DNA of 64,000 nucleotides from Ailanthus altissimus (lineage: Eukaryota; Streptophyta; Magnoliopsida; Sapindales; Simaroubaceae): the NCBI GenBank assembly GCA_946807835.1, contig OX327699.1, forward strand, positions 23,858,014 through 23,922,013, written 5' to 3'. This document shows positions 22,981 to 36,095 of the stretch, piece by piece (the stretch's first letter is position 1; the number at the start of each line of letters is the position of its first letter). The position numbers were made by a program, and so were the translations under genes. A model generated the notes under the pieces. The model was not told where the DNA came from. It was given only the letters and a program-made list of their open reading frames with translations, and ran no database searches.

Positions 22981-23950
22981 GTTCAGTTAGTGGGGTGAGA
23001 GTTGTACGATGTGTCGTAGGTTTTCCATTATTAGGTTTGCTCAAGCTCTCTCTATCCCCTGATAAAACCCTAGCTCGGGGAAATAGAAAAGGAAATTTTT
23101 AGTGACTAGTGAAACTTGTTGGGGTTATTTTTTTAATGTCGATTTTAAAATTTAGAAAATGTATGCAAATAGCCTTATTTAAACTTATATATTTTTATAG
23201 TTATAATAGTCCCAAAATTTAGACTCTTATCATTTTATTTTTAAAATATAATTTCTCTCTCTTAATATTTTTCTTCAAAACTCACTCAAATAATATATTT
23301 ATTCTAACATTCAAATTTAAGTTTAAAAATAAATAAATCAAGTATTTAGATACTAATATTTTCAATATTAAAAACTAAAAATACTAATTGAAAAGTAAAA
23401 ATTTTAAATAAAAAAGAGCAAAAATTGTTAAGTTTTTATTTATTTGATATTTTTGTTAAAAATAATTGAAATAAGTAGATTCAGAATAGTATATGTTGAA
23501 AATCAATAAATTTAGTTCAAAATAACAAAAAAAAGGTAAAAAATAGACAAAATTTAACGAAAATTATTGAAGAAGATGATTGACAATGGTGAAACTAGAG
23601 TGCGTATATTGCATCACATGTATTGCATTGCAAGAAGGGGCTATGCGCCCCTCAACCTAATGCGAGACATAAGGAGTTTTGGGTTTTATTTCTTCTTCGT
23701 CTTCAATTTTATTCTTTTACTTGATTCATCGTATTTTTTTGCCGACACACTTAATTTCTTTTCCATTTCATCTTAATACACTATGATTATATTTTCATAT
23801 TTATATTTTTACAAATTAAACACAAATAAAATTTTAAAATACATTGTGAAACAACAAGTTTTTGGATTATGTTATTAACAACGACAATTCCGTCCATTTA
23901 TTATAAATTAACTAAATAATTTTTTACTATAAAATATTATGACTTTTAAA
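22981..23950. other. upstream region of the pseudouridine synthase gene
   Basis: The first 100-150 bp from 22,981 are the probable leader and promoter of the minus-strand gene. The rest is AT-rich with a short unrecognised frame at 23,567-23,776. Confidence 0.4.
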
Positions 23951-23954
23951 ATAA

Positions 23955-25225
23955 AGGCTATTTGTGTATATTTCTCTTAAAAATTTTAATTTTTGTAGCA
24001 ACATAATTTAAAAGTAGACAAAAATATTTATTGTACTATTTTAACAATATCCGCTACTATAAATAGTACTTACTATAAAAATCAATTTATATTTTATTTT
24101 ATAATTGATTTACTTATAATTTTATTTTATTGTGTATGATATAATTAATTTGTATTTTTTATTTTAAAATTATATTTAATTTTTTAAAATTAAAATTTGT
24201 ATTTATTTGTTAATATCATTTTTATTTATTTAAGTTAATTATATTATTTATTTGTTTATATTATATAATTAGTTTAATTTAATTATATTATTTATTTAAT
24301 TCTTGTAATAATTATTACTTGTGGTCCAACATTTTTTAAATATAAAATATTATTTATTATATTTATAATTAAATAAATAATATGATTAAATTAAATAATT
24401 AACTAATAATATGATTAAATAAAATAAATATAATTTTAATAAATAAATTCAAATTTAAATTTAAATTTAACAAATGTAAATATATTTTAAATAAATAATA
24501 CAAATTAATCATGCCATACATAACAAAATATAAATATAAATAATAATAAAATGAAATATTGAGGCGAGATGAATAAAGACCAATTGGCCACGCATCACGC
24601 CAAAATACTATCACATCAAATTATTTGGCATAAATAAAAGGGTGCCATAAAAATATTGCACCCACATCGAGATGCAATAAAAATATCGCACTTATATAAA
24701 AGAGCAATAAAATTATATGGGCACAATAAAAATACTGTGCTCATATAAGGGCGTGTAAAAATATTATGGCCATAGAAAGGTGCCCTATAGTCTCATAACT
24801 TAATTTTTTTATTTTTAATAATATTTAAATATTTTTATTATATTTATTATTTATATAATTAAATAAATAAATATTTTACTTATAATTTATAATATTTATT
24901 TTGTTATGTATAGTATGATTAATTTATATTATTTATTTATATTTATATTTATATTTGTTTAAATTTAAATTTCAACAAATATAAATATAATTTTAACTAA
25001 ATAATATAAATTTATCATGTAATATATAATAAAATAAATTCTAAATAAAATATTTATAAAATAAAATAAAAAATCAATTTGTATCGATCATTGTTTACGG
25101 TAGCGGATATTGTTCACAGTAGTGTATATTATTAAAATAGTAGAAAAAGTATTTTTTTCAATTTTTGAATTATTTAGTTATAAAAGTTAAAAATTTTAAA
25201 GTTGGCTAAATAAAAAAACCCCAAC
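23955..25225. mobile_element. inverted-repeat element, about 1.27 kb
   Basis: The outer arms of roughly 100-190 bp are inverted copies. The best pair is actattttaacaatatccgc (near 24,036-24,055) against gcggatattgttcacag and ttattaaaatagtag (near 25,103-25,142). The match extends outward through aaaaattttaatttttgtag against its degenerate complement near 25,180-25,200. The middle is AT-rich, with short repeats of gcaataaaaatat-type units at 24,640-24,780. No coding capacity is visible. A foldback or MITE nature is inferred. Confidence 0.6.
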
Positions 25226-26110
25226 AAATTAGTTATTTATAATAAAAAAATCTAATAAAAAAAATGCCTCAAGAAACAAACCCTTTTTGGACCCATCTTA
25301 GTAAATCAATTTTTGATTTAAATTTCAATTAAGATTAAATTTTTTTAATTAGATAAAAAATTTAAAAATTTAATCAAATTATAAAATTTATATTACACAA
25401 CTATAACTTACCTATTCATTAATCACAGTGTGTCAAAAATTAAATAATGCATATTGATTCAGATGATTGGGTACTGTATTATACACATACAACAAGAAAA
25501 TTAGTTTCCACTACGTTATTAATTATACCATCACAAAATGGATATAAAATAGATTTTTTCAAAAATAAATGTTGAAATGATAGTAATATGCACTTTTGTT
25601 ATTACTTATTTAATGTTGAATTTGAATCAAATTAGATTACCCGTATACTGTCTCAGAACAATACCGTTAGTACAATTCGAACTTAGCAATTTTGAGTTGA
25701 TTTTAATTGAGAAATAGATATTTGAATTTCTAAAATTTTATGGAAAAAAATATATGTAAATTTAGTATTTTAAATAATTTCATCAAAATTCTTATCAATA
25801 ACGGTTTCTATATATTTTAATAAACAAACGGATAAAATTAGAAATTAGCATAAACTCAAAATCTGAAATTTCTAAACACTCAAGTGTTATGTTATGATTG
25901 GGTAAACTTTTAAAACTTTAATATTAATTTATTTTTTCTTTAATTTTAATTTTCTCTCATCTTCTCTCTCTTTTCTTCAACACTATTTTGCTACACAAAT
26001 AATGGATTTCTGTTCAATCATCAATAACAACTTCGATATTATATTCTTCTCCAAGGTTTGATTCATTTTTGTCTTTTTTAGATTATTCGTTGGATCGAAT
26101 TAAGCTTTCG
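25226..26110. other. intergenic, AT-rich, no gene seen
   Basis: No domain or structured repeat was recognised. It lies downstream of the PPR pseudogene, whose 3' end is at 26,135. Confidence 0.4.
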
Positions 26111-26114
26111 GCCG

Positions 26115-26175
26115 GTGATGAGAGACCCAACTGATCAATTCAGAGAGTGATGAGAGACCCAACTGATCAATTCAG
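26115..26175. repeat. 32-bp direct duplication at the PPR 3' end
   Basis: The block gtgatgagagacccaactga and its continuation gatcaattcag begin at 26,115 and again at 26,147. The copy overlaps the last codons and stop of the PPR frame, so the terminal residues and the stop position may be by-products of this duplication. Confidence 0.85.
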
Positions 26176-28371
26176 TGATAACTTCCTTGACATATCTACT
26201 ACTAAAATTCAGAGAAGTTAAATCAGGACTAGATTTGTATCCTTCATCCATCATTTGTTTGCTTAATCTTTGTATATGTGCCCGTATATCACCAATATAT
26301 CGATGGATCTGATCTCCAGCAACAAATACATGAATCTGACTCTTCAGTTCAATCCAGCTACATCCTGGATCCTTACTCACCACTCGAAGGTTCATCATTC
26401 TCCTTTCCCGTCCCACATCTTCCATCCTACCCAAGGCACTATACATGCTCGACAACAATACGTAAACTGATGATTCTTTTGAGCTCAACTCCAGTAATTT
26501 CTCTCCAGCATAAGCACCCAATTCATAATTACGATAGTTTCGGCAAGCACTTAATAAAATACGCCATAAACACATACCATGATCTATGCTAGCTGATTCA
26601 ATAAATGCTCTAGCTTCATTGAGCTTCCCAGCACGGCTCAGTATATGAACCATGCAAGCATAATGCTCAACTCTTGGAACAACGCCAAAATCATTGTATA
26701 TCATCCTGACATAAGTCCAACCTCTTTCGAACAAGCCCATATGGCTACAAGCTGAGAGTATGATCATAAATGTAACCCCATCTGGCTTTGGGCCTGCCAC
26801 TAGCATCTCCTCAAAGAGTTCCAAAGCATCCTTACCACGTCCATTTTGAGAAAGGCCAGATATCATTGCATTGCATGACACTATATCCCTGTTAGGCATC
26901 CTGCTAAATACAAGGTTCCCATCTTCCAAACTCACACACTTTGCATACGTGGTTAAAAGGGCACTTCCAATTGAAACATCAAGACTAAATCCATACTTAA
27001 CTGTACCGGCATGGACTTGCTTTCCTTGTTCCAAAGCGGCAAGGCTCGAACATGCTTTTAGGACACTGGTCATGGTCAATTCATTAGGAATTGCATTCTA
27101 GCATACAAACTTAGAGCCTCTTCATTTTCCCCATTTTGTACATACCCTCCAATCATTGAAGTCCACAAAACAATATCACGCTCGGGTAAATAATTAAAAT
27201 ATTTCAAGAATCAACTGTGCTGCCGCACTTTGCATACATATCAACCAAAGCAGTCAGTATAAATATTTGAGACTCAAATCCCAACTTCAACAAATAATCA
27301 TGCACTTGCTTTCCTACTTGAAGAGCAACAATATCACTGCAAGCTTTAAGAACCGCAAAAAGGGTATACTCATTAGGCTTAATATCATTATAATGCATCT
27401 CAGAAAACAATTTCAAGGCCTTATAAGCTTATAAGAATAACCACTTTGAGCATAACTAGTGATCATAGCTGACCATGTAATAGAATCCTTATCACCAGTC
27501 AATTCAAACGTTCTCAGTGCCTCATCCAAGCTGCCGCATTTCACATACATGGTAACAAGAGGGTTAGCAACAGAAACAATCGCTAACAACCCCTTTTTAA
27601 CTACAAGACAATGTATTTGCTTACCACAATCAACAACCTCAGGAGCAACCAAACTGCTCAAAACACTAGTGAGTAAAAACTCAAAACACTACGCATCAAT
27701 TTAAAGAGCCCCAAAGCCTCCACAGCCATCCGAGGCATAGAATACCCAGTAATCATCGCAGTCCATAAAACAGAATTTCTTTCCGGCATTCTATCAAACA
27801 TTTTACGAGCCTCCACCACAAGACCTACTTTACAGTACATATTAACAAGAGAACATCCAACAAAAACGTCATCATAACTAGCCGTTTTGATTACAAGCGT
27901 GTGAGCTTGCTTGCCAGCAGAAGCATCCGACAGATGCGATGCGCCCGTAAAAACACCAGTGAAAGTGTGGGCATTTGGGAAAATATTCTCTGCTCTCATG
28001 CGTTGAAAGAGTTCCATGACGAAGGATGATCCTGTTGGACTCTTTCGAGAGTAGCCATTGATGAGGGAGTTCCATGAGACCACATCTATGTTTTTTATGT
28101 TTTCAAATACGAGCTTTGCACTACGTAGGTGGCCGCACTTCGCATAAAAGTTGACGAGACTGTTGGCCAAGTATACGCAAGAAGATTTACTTGCTTTTAT
28201 AATAAGAGCGTGCAGTGCCCGGCCTCTGGAAAGGCTTCTCTGTTGAGTGTATTCAACAATTTCTGCGACGAAGGACCCATTTTCGTAAGGAAGACTCGTC
28301 TGCTCTGCTAGCTTCTGTTTTTTGGCGCCATATTTTAGAAGTGCCAATTGCACTGCATATGTCTCACACAT
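26135..28371 (-). pseudogene. PPR protein pseudogene (PLS class, At2g33680-like)
   Basis: An intronless minus-strand gene begins at the ATG at 28,369-28,371 and ends at a stop at 26,135. It is read in four or more frame segments, 28,371-27,690, 27,690-27,425, 27,416-27,204 and 27,190-27,105, then about 27,095-26,135. Breaks are an internal loss near 27,690 (between KLMR and EFLLTSVL), an indel at a duplicated cttataag near 27,420, a shift with stop near 27,205, and a short deletion near 27,100. The text carries repeated PPR signatures (NSLVNFYAKCG, VLWTAMITGYS, TALVDMYAKCGS, NAMISGLSQNG) and an E-type tail (GCSWIELKSQIHVFVAGD). Family members act in RNA editing or processing in organelles. 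Because many residues of each repeat remain normal, inactivation looks recent, or this is an allele with several sequencing-sensitive breaks. Confidence 0.88.
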
Positions 28372-28416
28372 CCTAACAAAAAACGAATATCCTAAAATTA
28401 CCGGTAAAGTACCCTT

Positions 28417-28429
28417 TATTTATATAGGA
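28417..28429 (-). promoter_or_regulatory. TATA box upstream of the PPR pseudogene
   Basis: On the minus strand, cctatataaataaa lies about 50 bp upstream of the ATG. It suggests that the locus kept its promoter even though the reading frame is broken. Confidence 0.5.
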
Positions 28430-29156
28430 TGTTTTAGTTGTTACACGACCTACATGACTTTTGCACGCAATCTTGCACGATTTTACACGACCTTATTCGC
28501 TTTATGCGACTTTGTTGTGTTTCTCTTTATACTTAGGGAGGGTACGATGGACTTCTTGGCCTTTTGGCATATTATTGTAAATTAAATTTTATTTTTTTTT
28601 GTTTTTTGGAAAGCCTTTTATGAACCACCTAGATCTTAGTGGGTAAAATAAAACTCGGCTATAAAGCCCAAGAAAAGCCCGTTTTGTTATTAGTCTTTTA
28701 CATGAAAGCTGTTCCGGCCCATCAAAGTTCAAAACCAAAGAAATACAGGCTCTTAACGTAACCTTGAGAAAAGAAACACCGTTGACGTCGCATGTCTTAA
28801 CGAACAATACAAAACTCGGTCCCAGCGAAATTAGAACCATTCAGTGTCCAGACAGAGAACAAATATAAATTCAAACCGACGTCCAATACGAGATCATATC
28901 AAGCGACACAAGTGTGAACCTATTTGCCGCCGTTGAAAAGATGAACACACTCTCCCCAATTCCAAAAGTTGATGCCCTTTTCCTTCATTCCCCACTCTCT
29001 TTTCTTTTCATTGTACAATCTGTAACATTCCGATTCGCGGGCTGTGGTTACCTTTATCGAATCCAATTGTTTTACAGAAATTAATAATATTCTTTGCTCG
29101 CTTTTCCATTTTATGGATGGAACTGTGCGATTCCTTTTGCGTACCGACTTTTCTTC

Positions 29157-29164
29157 TATATATA
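29157..29164 (+). promoter_or_regulatory. TATA box of the alpha-amylase gene
   Basis: The sequence tatatata (in ttctatatatagggcc) lies 500 bp upstream of the ATG. A transcription start near 29,190 would leave a leader with an intron, donor at 29,250 (ctaag|gttctt) and acceptor at 29,589 (gatgcag|tatctc). The leader intron is inferred from splice motifs only. Confidence 0.5.
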
Positions 29165-29660
29165 GGGCCATATAATAAGAGCTAACTACGCTGCGATCGC
29201 TGCCAAGATTTTGGTACTGACTTTTCTTCTCCATTGCTGAATTTCTAAGGTTCTTTTGATTCATTGTCAATGTCTCAAAACTTTGTATTGATTTTAATTT
29301 GTTGAACATTTTTTTATTTCTTAATTTGCTAATAATGTAAATGTATAATGTTGGGAAGATGTAGAAGCAATTCGAAAGAAGCGTGTTTTGGCTTTTCTGA
29401 TTAATAAGTTCATATATTTCTTTTTTTTTCAGTAATGCGTGCTTAAAGATAGCATTATGAACATGTCTGTTCTCTTTCCTGTGCATGTTCTTTTGTTCTT
29501 TTTAGTTGAATGGAGAGCTAGGATTTGTCCTCTTGTTGCCTAGCTAATAATATATAGCCTTAGCTAATTATGTTTTGACTGTGATGCAGTATCTCTGTGC
29601 TTCATTTTTTTGGGTCCATCGTCAAAGTTTGGACAGCTTACGGCTTCCCCTTGAGTTGAT

Positions 29661-32600
29661 ATGGGTTATCTGAGCAAGGTTGATGTGTTGCTTTATTTCC
29701 TTTCTACATGGCAATACTTTGGCTGGCTATTATTTAGTTTCTTAATTTATTAAGCCAGCATATGCTCTTTCTAGAAGCTAGTGGATTGACTTTCTTGTTA
29801 CCTTTGATTCTCTAATCTTATCTTCTTCTTCATTTTTTTTTGGTTTGAAATACAGGATTTTGATGAAAATAATCAGCAAACTGATCTAGGTACTTCGGTT
29901 CTTTTTTAATGAAAATATAATATGCTACCCTATGCTTCTTGAGTGGACAAATTTGAAGGCGGTTGATTTCCTGTTAATGTGATTTTGTTATTGTTATACT
30001 TGAAAGCTTTATTAATTGAGCATATAGGCCAAAAGCAGGTACCAATTAACAAGAAAAATAAATTGTAGGAGCTCAATATATTTATAACTTTATTAGGCTG
30101 TCAATTCTAGAAGATCTTTTATATTGTTCCTGTTTTAAGAATATGATGCTTTAATTTAATAGATTGGGGATAAATGGATGAGAAATTTTGTTGATCACAT
30201 TTTTGTATCATGTTTGTATCAAGATGACACAGTATAGCACATCTAAAATTTGCTGATTATTCCCTAGGATCTGGTTTCAAACAAAAAGTATGCATCATTG
30301 TTTTAATATTTCAAATGTATGTTTTTGGATTTAATTTCAGGTGCAGTTATAAGCGATGGACGAGAAATTTTGTTTCAGGTAAATTTGACAATCCTTTAGT
30401 TTCCATAGGGAACATGAAAACTTTGTCAGTTCTATTTTTGCCATTATGATCTACCATACATGGATCCTATAATCTTAGCATAAAAGTATATGCTAAAATA
30501 GATTATTATTTAGAACCTGATTAAAGTTTTAACTTTCTTGTAATAGTTGTATTAGAGGGTATTGTTGGATAGAAATGTTCATAAAAATATCTCAAGTTTA
30601 ATTGCTGAAGCTCTGATGACAACTATAAACCTGTCTGAAAATTTGCTCAACAGGGTTTCAATTGGGAGTCTCATAAACATGATTGGTGGAGAAATTTAGA
30701 AAGGAGAGTTCCTGATATTGCAAAAGCTGGGTTTACTTCAGTATGGTTGCCACCCGCAACCCATTCCTTCTCTCCTGAAGGTTAGATGTAAATACTTCTT
30801 TGAAGTTTGAGTTGATGACTTGATTCATCAGCTATTTTTCATCTAGCTTCCTCTTTTATTTATTTATTTATTTATTTCCATCACAGGCTACTTGCCACAG
30901 AACCTTTATTCCCTTAATTCTTCATATGGCTCTGAACACCTTTTAAAAGATTTACTTCATAAAATGAAGCAGTACAAAGTCAGAGCAATGGCCGACATAG
31001 TTATCAATCATCGCATTGGTACTACTCGCGGTCATGGGGAAATGTATAATCGTTATGACGGGATTCCATTACCGTGGGACGAGCATGCGGTTACATCTTG
31101 TACTGGTGGTTTGGTAAGGATGCTAGTAATGGTTACATTCATAACACTAATCCATGATGTCACATGCACTATATTTAGGACACGTACTGTGCCTACATGT
31201 TGTTTATAAGCTAGATATTATGCTAATTTAATTTCTGTAAATAATAGACATAAAATGTTTTTTTTTTTTTTGGTATGTTTATTGTTGGTTCAGGAAGTAA
31301 TTAACTAAATGGAATTTCATCAATTCTTTCCCTCTCACAACTGCCTCATCCCCTCTTTCCCTCTCACAACTGCCTCATCCCCTCTTTCCCTCTATCTCTT
31401 TGTGTCTCTTTGTGTATGTTTCAAATTGTTATAGGATGGGTGATCAAAGTTTACCTCTTTGCATGACTTGGCTTCAAACATACTACTTCCTGATCTTTCA
31501 GTAGTGTACTCCAGGGTAATCAAAGCACTGGGGACAACTTTAATGGTGTCCCAAATGTTGACCATAGCCAACACTTTGTCCGGAAAGACATCGTAGCCTG
31601 GCTGCTGTGGCTACGCAACACTGTGGGCTTTCAAGATTTCCGTTTTGATTTTGCCAGAGGGTATGTTATTCTGCACCTGTAAATTACAGATGGTCTTCAA
31701 TTGGTTCTATTTGCATATTAAAATTTAATTTTCTGTAATTCTCCACTTAGTTACTCCCCAAAATATGTGAAAGAATACATTGAAGGAGCAAGGCCAATGT
31801 TTTCTGTTGGGGAGTACTGGGATTCTTGCAACTACAACAGTCAAGGCTTGGATTATAACCAAGGTATTCATCATTTATATTTATCTTGCACCAAATAAAG
31901 GAGAGTGCAGTCCTTGGAAGGAAGTAGGCTGAATTTTCAATTGAAACTGATATCTACAATACTATTATTTGAGAAATTGCATTATGAATTATTAGACTAG
32001 CAACTATTTAGTTTTGTAGGCATAGCTTGCTCTACTCAAAGGCACGTTTTCATGTACTTCCATCAGAAAGATATGATGCTGACACTGATCACTTGCTGTG
32101 TCATCTGCTTGGTTTTTTTTCACTTGATTCATTATACATAGGTGCTACGGTTGTTTGTTTTTGGTCTTCTTAAGATCATCAGAGATCTTAAATTTGGTCT
32201 TTGAGCATACTGCTTCTTAAGTGCAGCTTTATTGCTGTGCTTATGATGTTTCTATTTATTCACAAATCCATTTGCAGATAGCCATAGACAACGGATTATC
32301 AATTGGATCAACCCCACTGGACAGCTTTCAGCTGCATTTGACTTTACAACAAAAGGAATCCTTCAGGTATTTTCAGAGGACACTATATTTTCAAACATAA
32401 TTTGTGGTTTTTTCCTACTTTTCTCCTAAGTTAGTATCTTGTCATGTTCACCACCACATGGTATAATTTCATGATTTGAAATATAGGAAGCTGTTAAGGG
32501 GCAATTCTGGCGTCTGCGTGATGCTCAAGGGAAGCCTCCGGGTGTAATGGGATGGTGGCCGTCAAGGGCTGTCACATTCCTTGATAACCATGATACCGGC

Positions 32601-33926
32601 TCAACACAGGTACCACATGTTTCCCATGCACCAAGGTACTGATACGGTTGAGGGATGCATCTAGGAGGCTGAGATTCTCATTTATATGCTTAAACTGTAC
32701 AGGTTGTGGGATCATCCATAGTCATTGACACTGTATTTGCAGGGCAATTTAGCCTCTTGTTTTGTGGTCCCAGCTTTTCCTGTTCATAAGCATGAGGATA
32801 GAAATACCCATACAAGGTGTCATCCCTAGTTAGTGGGCTGAAAATTTTGGCTGGTTTGCACAGGTTTCAATTCAACCTGAGGCCTATACTTTCTCCCAAG
32901 TAAATATTCACCGATGCAGTTTTGATGGGCAGTTCTGGGCTTCATTGCTGATTTGATTCCCTATCTTACTAAATCTATATTCAATATCATGCCTTCCTAA
33001 TCTATATTCAATATCATGCCTTCCTAATCTGTATTCAATTTTATCTTTGAGTTGTGCGCATGTGTATGTTATGTTATGGAGGACCAATCATTCTGCATAT
33101 CAGCGTTTTGTCCTTTAAATGGAAATGTAATGCCTACTTACCCTATTGTTGTTTTACTTTGGCAGGCCCATTGGCCATTCCCCTCAAATCATATTATGGA
33201 GGTATGTTACGTTATTGTCTTCATGTAATTTGTTAATTATGGTTTCTGTATCCCAGCTCTAACCATGATTCAATGAAAAAGATGCTGGACAATTATTGAA
33301 ATAACTACTAATAATTTATGAATCGAAGATTTTATTGGATTTATTGTGTGATGCATGTCATTTCCATTTTGCATGATATCTGTTCCTTTTTTAACCTATC
33401 TCAAATCTTATTCTTTCTTCTTTATTCCTTAAAAATTAATTATATAATATAATTATGCAACCTACCAATTGCACGTTTGAAATAATTTCTTCAGTGAGCA
33501 ATCTCACTCTTTTGATTAAATATTGGCCTTGACACAGACTCCATTCTTCCTGTAGGGTTATGCATACATACTCACGCATCCAGGGATACCAACAGTATTC
33601 TATGACCACTTTTACAATTGGGATGACTCCATTCATGACCAAATTGTTAAGTTGGTAAGCTGCATGGCAGGCTCAACTATGTAACCGTCTTTTGAGCAAA
33701 CCTTTTTCTGCTAATAATTCTTTACTGTCTGTAGATGGACGTTCGAAGGCGTCAAGACATACACAGTCGATCATCTATCAAAATTCTCGAGGCCCAACCA
33801 AACCTCTACTCTGCGATAATTGGGGAGAAAGTGTGCATGAAAATTGGGGATGGTTCATGGTGCCCGGCTGGCAAAGAATGGACATTAGCCACCTCAGGTC
33901 ACAGATATGCAGTATGGCATAAATAA
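29661..33926 (+). CDS. AMY2: alpha-amylase, cytosolic AMY2 type
   Basis: Twelve coding exons: 29661-29678, 29856-29889, 30341-30378, 30654-30780, 30887-31113, 31515-31660, 31751-31863, 32278-32366, 32487-32609, 33166-33201, 33556-33654 and 33735-33926. All junctions are GT..AG and in phase, giving 413 residues, the same length I recall for Arabidopsis AMY2 (At1g76130). It hydrolyses internal alpha-1,4 glucan bonds (GH13). The N-terminus MGYLSKDFDEN has no signal peptide, so a cytosolic location is expected. Conserved regions are DIVINHR (109-115), DFRFDFARG with nucleophile Asp193, SVGEYWD with acid/base Glu218, and FLDNHDTGS with Asp300. The C-terminal beta domain ends [10 protein letters not shown]. 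No lesion is seen. Exon 1 encodes only six residues and exon 10 only twelve. Confidence 0.96.
31325..31393. repeat. 29-bp tandem repeat in AMY2 intron 5
   Basis: The unit tctttccctctcacaactgc and catcccc is repeated about 2.4 times, starting at 31,325, 31,354 and 31,383 with no differences. It is pyrimidine-rich and lies about 120 bp before the acceptor of exon 6. Confidence 0.85.
32974..33039. repeat. 27-bp tandem repeat in AMY2 intron 9
   Basis: The unit tctatattcaatatcatgcc and ttcctaa is repeated about 2.4 times (32,974, 33,001 and a partial copy at 33,028). Confidence 0.85.
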
Positions 33927-34450
33927 TACTGACTAAATCCACTTTTCTTTCCCCCGCGGAAAGTTCTTTTTCAGGTGATGGGCGTGGGTGCCAAGTCGAA
34001 AGTCGAATCTCTTCTTACCTCGAATATAGTATTTATGATGCATGAATAAAGCCTCTGATCTCCAAATCCCCATTGAAAATAATTGTAATGATTTGTAATA
34101 CAGAGCCTAAGAACCCAGTGCCTACTGTGCTTTGAATAATTTCCGGAACAAACTATAAATACATAATGTTAAATTGCTGTTCATATATATAATAACCTAG
34201 TTAGTAGTTACAGAGCAAAAATTACGAATAATGAGAAGGGACACAACGATTTTGGAAGGCCGTGATTCGCAATAATGGGAGTTACTCGCATGGCATTATT
34301 TGTACAGTGACAATTGAATAAGGGTAAGGTTTATGTTTTGCTCAGCAGCCAATGCAGTAGTAGCCTAATACTGTTTCTCAGAGTGAGAGGGAGAGAGAGA
34401 TAAGAGAATCATAATCGCATGACAGTAAGAGCTGGAAAGGGTCGCTCACA
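33927..34450 (+). other. AMY2 3' UTR and downstream DNA
   Basis: The first 150-200 bp are the probable 3' UTR. A run of t-rich and aataa motifs near 34,045-34,140 may hold polyadenylation signals. No other gene is seen. Confidence 0.4.
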
Positions 34451-36095
34451 TCACCATCATAAACATCGTCGTCGGCCTCATCATTAGTGTTTTGAAACTC
34501 AGAACTCTTTGGTCTTATTTCCTTTTAATAATATTATATTTTTTAATATTAATTTAAATTTTTTATTTTAAATAATATATCAAATAATTATTAATTAAAT
34601 AAATAAATAATTTAATATAATAAATAATTTAAAAATTATATTATTTTACTATTAATAATTATTCAACACGTTAATATAAAATATAAATTTTAAAAATAAC
34701 ATTTAAAATATATAATATTATTCAATATTATTTATTTAACATTTAACCAACCAACCCAAACAATTGAAGTGCACATTTTTTTATTCTTTTACATTTTCTG
34801 AAAGATGCTTCTCGCCGAACATTTTCACATCAAGATCTTGTTTCTATCTCTCTCTCTCTCTCACGTGACTCACACTGTGTTAAACTATTTCCTAGCTTCA
34901 TTGAAAAATGAGAACATCCAAATTTCTATTCTCAAATCTCAATCATCCTTTTTTTTTTCTTATTCCAATCCTCAATCATCATCTTCCTTCTTTAGCTTTA
35001 TCCGCTGTTCGGCAGTCTCTGTCTCACACAAGCTCTCTCTCCTTCTCTCTTTCTGCAATCGTCAAAACTACTGTCGCCCTATTTTGTTTTTCTATTGTAA
35101 AAGCTCGCCGAGTTATAAATTGAGAGCAGGGTTTCATGGTAAAATCATTGAACTTTTTCGTTACTTCTCTTTTTTTTTTCTTTTTAAATTTAGAGGAGAG
35201 GAAATTAAATTTGAAACCTCTATAAAAGAAGAAAATATACTACATACTATTTACCATTAGGTCAATTAAATAAATGCATTGTTACTTTTCTTTTTTATTA
35301 TTTTATAAATTTTTTATTACATATATTTTATATATAAAAATATATATAATAAAAATAAAAATATTATCTTAAACAGTCTCAAAGTAATGTCTAATTTTAA
35401 TCATGTTCACAATTTTAAAAAAAGTAACAATAATATTCAACCGTTAAATTTTTTTATCCAATTTAACAAATTATATGTTAGAACAAGAGTTCATGACTCG
35501 ATTGCTTTTAATAATAAAATTTACTTTCAATTATACCTTTTTACATGATAACTTTTTTTTATTTTCTTTAAATCGTTAATGTTGATAATTTAATTCATTA
35601 ACATTAATCCATGAATTTGCTTGTCAAGAGACGAATATTGTAACCCATCTATAAAAATTCTCAAAATATAGAACTTCAATCTAGAGACAGCGTGCGTGGT
35701 TGCTACTCGTTCTTAAAATTGAACAAATCTAATTGTGAATTCAAAATTGAACAAACAAAAAATATAAGATCCTTTTACATACAAATTATCCTGATTAAGA
35801 TTATAACACAAATTTAACAAAACAAATTCAGCCTGCACACAAAATTTAGAAGATGCACATAAAATTTAGAAGCTGCACGAATTTTTCCAGCAACGCGAAC
35901 AAATAACTAAACAAATTCAGAATTTGTACACAAATCTTTCCAGTAACACCAACAAACAACTCAACAAATTTAAAAGAGGCACACAAAAAAAGGCACCCCA
36001 ACTTCTCCAGTAATAGCTCTAGCCAACAAAATTTTTCTAAACCACTAAAAAAATTGAACGAACACAAAGTATCAATCAAACCATTGGTCTTGTCT
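34451..36095. other. intergenic, possible orphan transcribed leader
   Basis: A T/C-rich stretch at 34,840-35,060 (ctctctctctctc, then caatcctcaatcatcatctt) looks like a plant 5' leader and supports a 151-codon low-complexity frame at 34,805-35,260. I recognise no domain and treat it as non-coding. The remainder is AT-rich. Confidence 0.3.

Noticed and set aside
28920..29486. 188-codon minus-strand frame, lysine-rich
   Set aside because: It overlaps the AMY2 promoter and leader on the other strand, has low complexity and shows no family. Kept as chance.
31114..31209. Apparent continuation of AMY2 exon 5
   Set aside because: The frame runs into intron 5. A GT donor at 31,114 and in-frame joining to [10 protein letters not shown] at 31,515 fit the family exactly.
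34805..35260. 151-codon serine/leucine-rich plus-strand frame
   Set aside because: Driven by pyrimidine-rich low complexity. No domain, no continuation and no supporting exon downstream.
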